A stretch of DNA of 34,310 bases. It comes from Acidobacteriota bacterium. Its GTDB lineage: Bacteria > Acidobacteriota > Terriglobia > Bryobacterales > Bryobacteraceae. This document shows positions 31,987 to 34,310 of the stretch, piece by piece; position 1 is the stretch's first letter, and the number at the start of each line of letters is the position of its first letter. Made by a program: the position numbers and the translations under genes. The stretch lies in contig JACOTZ010000013.1 in NCBI GenBank assembly GCA_016178155.1, positions 1 to 34,310 on the forward strand. The letters run 5' to 3'. The notes under the pieces were generated by a model. That model ran no database searches, had not been told where the DNA came from, and was given only the letters and a program-made list of their open reading frames with translations.

Positions 31987-33411
31987 ATGGCCGCCGGGCT
32001 CCTTTTCCGTCTCCGCGCCCAGGGACCGTTCCGGCACGGCACGGGACCTGGCAGCCGCACCGAGCTGACCTTCCGCAGCGATGCCCTCTACTCCGCCGTG
32101 ACGCTGGCCATGCGACAGCTCGGCGTGCTCGAGGAATGGGTGCGGGACACCGTGGCGAATCCCGGGGGCCCCGCGGTTGTATTGACATCGTGCTTCCCCT
32201 ATCACGGCGCCACCCTGTACGTCGCGCCGCCCCGAAGCTTGTGGCCGCCGGCGCCCTCGACGCGCGTGCGCTGGAAGTCGGCGCGCTTTGTGCCCTGGGA
32301 GGTCGTGCCGTCGCTGCTCGCCGGCCGGCCGCTCGAGGAAGATAAGTGGGTCGTCGATCCCGCCAGCGATTGCCTGCTGGCGGCCGAAAAGCGCGGCCTC
32401 GCGGAAGCGCCGTTTCGCACCGCCACCCGCGTGGGCCTGGCCGTCGATCGCCGCAATCATGGCAGCTCCCTGCCTTTCACGATGCATTGCGTCGAGTTCA
32501 AAGACGGAGCCGGCCTCTGGTGCGCTGCGCGTTTTCCGGACGGGCAGATGCGCAACCCCTGGCCAGACCGCCTGGTGGCCGCTTTTCGCCTGCTCGCCGA
32601 TACCGGTCTCGGCGCCGGCCGCTCGCGTGGCTGGGGCCGGTTCGAAATCGAAGAAACGCGGGAGTCGCTGCCCGTCGAGATCGATGGAACCGCGCCGCCG
32701 GCTGTTGCCGGCGAGTGCGCCTGGTGGCTCCTGTCGCTCTACAGCCCACGCGAGCAGGATGGCGTCAACTGGCGTCGCGGCGATTATTCGCTCGCCGTCC
32801 GCGGCGGACGCGTGGAGAGCTCCGCCAATCCCGGCGAGCAGAAGAAGCTCGTGCGCCTGGTGGAGGAAGGATCGGTGATCTTCGCCGCCGGCCGGCCCGT
32901 CGGCGCCGCCCCGGATGTCGCCCCCGAAGGCTTCCCCCATCCCGTCTACCGCAGCGGCTTGGCGTTCGCCGTCGCGCTGCCGCCACGCGGGCAGGCCGTC
33001 CCAGCGCCTCCCGAAGAGCGCCGGCCCATCGCCGAAGTGAGTCGCACCATCGAACCCGCTCCCGCGCCAACGCCCGCCCCGGAGCCCGCCGAGCCCAGCC
33101 CCGCGGAGGAGCCCGCCCCGACAACCCCCGAGCCTGAACCCGCCGTCCCTACCGGGAGCACCGCTGAAACCGGCATCGCGGTCGAGTCCGCTCCGGAAGC
33201 ACAGCCCGCCGGGCCCGAATCTGCGGTCGATGACGCGCCCACACCCGAACCCGTCAGCCCCGAGAAAACCACAGCCGAGCCCGCCGACCCTGAATCCACC
33301 CGCGACGACCAGCCCGCTGACAAGACGGGCACAGCGGAGCCCGAGCAGGGCATCCACCCGCCCCCGCCGGACACAAATGAAGGTGAGCCCGACGACGGAG
33401 GACAGTCGTGA
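31987..33411 (+). CDS. csm4: Csm4 RAMP subunit with long acidic Pro/Ala/Glu-rich tail
   Basis: The RAMP subunit that caps the crRNA 5' handle and holds Cas10. The core is residues 1-~338: LLFRLRAQGPFRHGTG and TFRSDALYSAVTLAMRQLG at the N-terminus, TATRVGLAVDRRNHGSSLPF in the middle, and the glycine-rich loop GLGAGRSRGWGRFEIEE near 203-220. From about P339 to the end at 474 the protein is a low-complexity tail dominated by Pro, Ala, Glu, Asp and Thr (EPAPAPTPAPEPAEPSPAEE), strongly acidic and certainly disordered. Typical Csm4 proteins are about 300 residues and end where the tail begins. It starts three bases after csm3 and its stop overlaps the csm5 start (GTGA). Confidence 0.92.
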   Translation: MAAGLLFRLRAQGPFRHGTGPGSRTELTFRSDALYSAVTLAMRQLGVLEEWVRDTVANPGGPAVVLTSCFPYHGATLYVAPPRSLWPPAPSTRVRWKSARFVPWEVVPSLLAGRPLEEDKWVVDPASDCLLAAEKRGLAEAPFRTATRVGLAVDRRNHGSSLPFTMHCVEFKDGAGLWCAARFPDGQMRNPWPDRLVAAFRLLADTGLGAGRSRGWGRFEIEETRESLPVEIDGTAPPAVAGECAWWLLSLYSPREQDGVNWRRGDYSLAVRGGRVESSANPGEQKKLVRLVEEGSVIFAAGRPVGAAPDVAPEGFPHPVYRSGLAFAVALPPRGQAVPAPPEERRPIAEVSRTIEPAPAPTPAPEPAEPSPAEEPAPTTPEPEPAVPTGSTAETGIAVESAPEAQPAGPESAVDDAPTPEPVSPEKTTAEPADPESTRDDQPADKTGTAEPEQGIHPPPPDTNEGEPDDGGQS

Positions 33412-34310
33412 GATACCGCGTCACAGCCCTGACGCCGCTGCTCGTGGGGGACGGCAGCAAGCTCGCGCCCATCGATTACATGATCTGGCGCGACCAGGTC
33501 AACGTCCTCGACCAGAGGCGCATTTTCCGTCTCCTCGCGAAAGGTCCCCGCCTCGAGGGCTACCTCAACCAGCTCAGAAGAGCTGAGAAACTGGACTTCG
33601 CCTCCTGGGGCGGCTTCGCCCAGAATTTCGCCGACCGTCGCATCCCGTTTGAGCACCCCAGCCTGAGCGCGCATTGGGAGAAGACGCGCGCCGAGCACCT
33701 GTTCATCCCGACCTTTTGCTCCGGCCCTTCAGGCGCGTTCCTGCCGGGCTCAGCCCTGAAGGGCGCGCTGCGCACGGGGTTCGCCTGCAGCCGTTGGAGA
33801 TCCGCCGTCGTGCGGGAGATCGGCGCGCGCATGGAAGCAGAGCGCTTCCTTCGCAAACCGGGCGCCGCGGCCGAGGCGATGACGCTCGGGTCTCCGGGCT
33901 GGGATCCGATGCGCCTGGTGTTGCCCGCTGACTCGGCCGTGGTGCCCGCCTCGGCAATGAAGGTGTATCTCGTCCGAGTGGCGGCCCTGCAGCCGAAGGC
34001 GCCCGGCTTCGAGCTGGCGTGGAAAACGGCGCCCCGCGGTTCCGCTCCGCGTGCCGAGCAGTCGACTCCCGTCTTCGCCGAAATGGCCGCGCCCGGAACG
34101 GAATTTTCAGGCAACTGGGGAGAGAAAGAATTTCTCAAGACGGCGGAAAGCTCGCGCGCGCTGCATTGGGGCGACCATGCCCGCGTCGACCGCATGTTCG
34201 CCGCCGCCAACCAACATGCCGAGGATCTTCTGCGGCTCCAGCAGCAGTACGCCGAACGCGCCGGCCTGCCACGCGTCGGCGAGACGCTCGCCAGTCTCCA
34301 GACTGAGCTG
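33408..34310 (+). CDS. csm5: Csm5 RAMP subunit, truncated by the window end
   Basis: The 301 codons visible encode the N-terminal part of Csm5, the RAMP at the crRNA 3' end that helps recruit trimming nucleases. It starts at GTG overlapping the csm4 stop, with GGAGG six bases upstream. YRVTALTPLLVGDGSKLAPIDYMIW is the Csm5 opening. Further family blocks are VNVLDQRRIFRLLAKGPRLEG and KLDFASWGGFAQNF, and the RAMP helix motif PGSALKGALR is at about 113-122. The frame stays open to the last base. The order cas10-csm2-csm3-csm4-csm5 and the sequence together define type III-A. The rest of csm5, and any cas6, csm6-like gene or CRISPR array, would lie beyond the right edge. Confidence 0.93.
   Translation, partial: MRYRVTALTPLLVGDGSKLAPIDYMIWRDQVNVLDQRRIFRLLAKGPRLEGYLNQLRRAEKLDFASWGGFAQNFADRRIPFEHPSLSAHWEKTRAEHLFIPTFCSGPSGAFLPGSALKGALRTGFACSRWRSAVVREIGARMEAERFLRKPGAAAEAMTLGSPGWDPMRLVLPADSAVVPASAMKVYLVRVAALQPKAPGFELAWKTAPRGSAPRAEQSTPVFAEMAAPGTEFSGNWGEKEFLKTAESSRALHWGDHARVDRMFAAANQHAEDLLRLQQQYAERAGLPRVGETLASLQTEL

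Noticed and set aside
31096-33357. 753-codon open frame antisense to csm3 and csm4
   Set aside because: It mirrors GC-rich codons of two clearly recognised genes, is Gly/Ala/Arg-rich and matches no family.

Overview
The window is a GC-rich, gene-dense bacterial chromosome segment that looks like Acidobacteriota, most likely the Solibacter/Bryobacter group. This is inferred from gene style, not from a marker gene. The signs are an Oar-like TonB-dependent receptor with an N-terminal carboxypeptidase-regulatory-like domain, a Ser/Thr kinase fused to a TolB/PD40 beta-propeller, many twin-arginine (Tat) exported catabolic enzymes, a Tat-tagged sulfatase, a DUF362 protein, and TANANT boxes very close to start codons.

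Layout. 0.1-3.7 kb (minus strand): the TonB-dependent receptor and a small Cys-rich protein. 3.8-5.6 kb: an ECF-type sigma factor followed by an unusual zinc-finger/STAS fusion. The last 156 bp of the fusion gene is repeated about 0.7 kb downstream, on the far side of an opposite-strand peptidoglycan-binding-like gene. 5.7-7.1 kb: a secreted beta-sandwich-like protein, a stretch without a convincing gene, and tRNA-Arg(TCT). 7.2-10.2 kb: a GNAT acetyltransferase, an Nramp-like transporter lacking the usual metal-site motifs, and a small secreted protein. 10.2-14.0 kb: three Tat-tagged enzymes (aldo/keto reductase, rhamnonate-dehydratase-like enolase-superfamily enzyme, sulfatase) that fit sugar-acid or sulfated-glycan breakdown. 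14.1-15.4 kb (minus): an ATP/ADP-translocase-like carrier. 15.7-19.4 kb: a tightly packed set of two metallophosphoesterases, an isocitrate/isopropylmalate-type dehydrogenase and an amidohydrolase. 19.5-22.4 kb: Tat-tagged Gfo/Idh/MocA oxidoreductase and DUF362 protein. 22.4-23.1 kb (minus): a membrane protein. 23.6-25.5 kb: a large secreted protein of unknown function. 25.8-28.5 kb: the kinase/propeller receptor.

29.1 kb to the right edge: a type III-A (Csm) CRISPR effector operon in the order cas10-csm2-csm3-csm4-csm5, with csm5 cut by the window end. It is the most unusual part. Cas10 is only 500 residues, has no N-terminal HD nuclease domain and no zinc-finger cysteines, and has GGND in place of GGDD and E-V-D-H where D-V-D-N is usual. 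This suggests loss of both DNase and cyclic-oligoadenylate synthesis. Csm3 keeps the Asp expected to cut target RNA. Csm2 has an Arg/Gly-rich disordered head and Csm4 a 136-residue acidic Pro/Ala/Glu tail. No CRISPR array, cas6, cas1/cas2 or CARF effector is in the window; if present they lie to the right. The reading is a Csm complex reduced to guide-directed RNA cleavage or binding, with added disordered segments.
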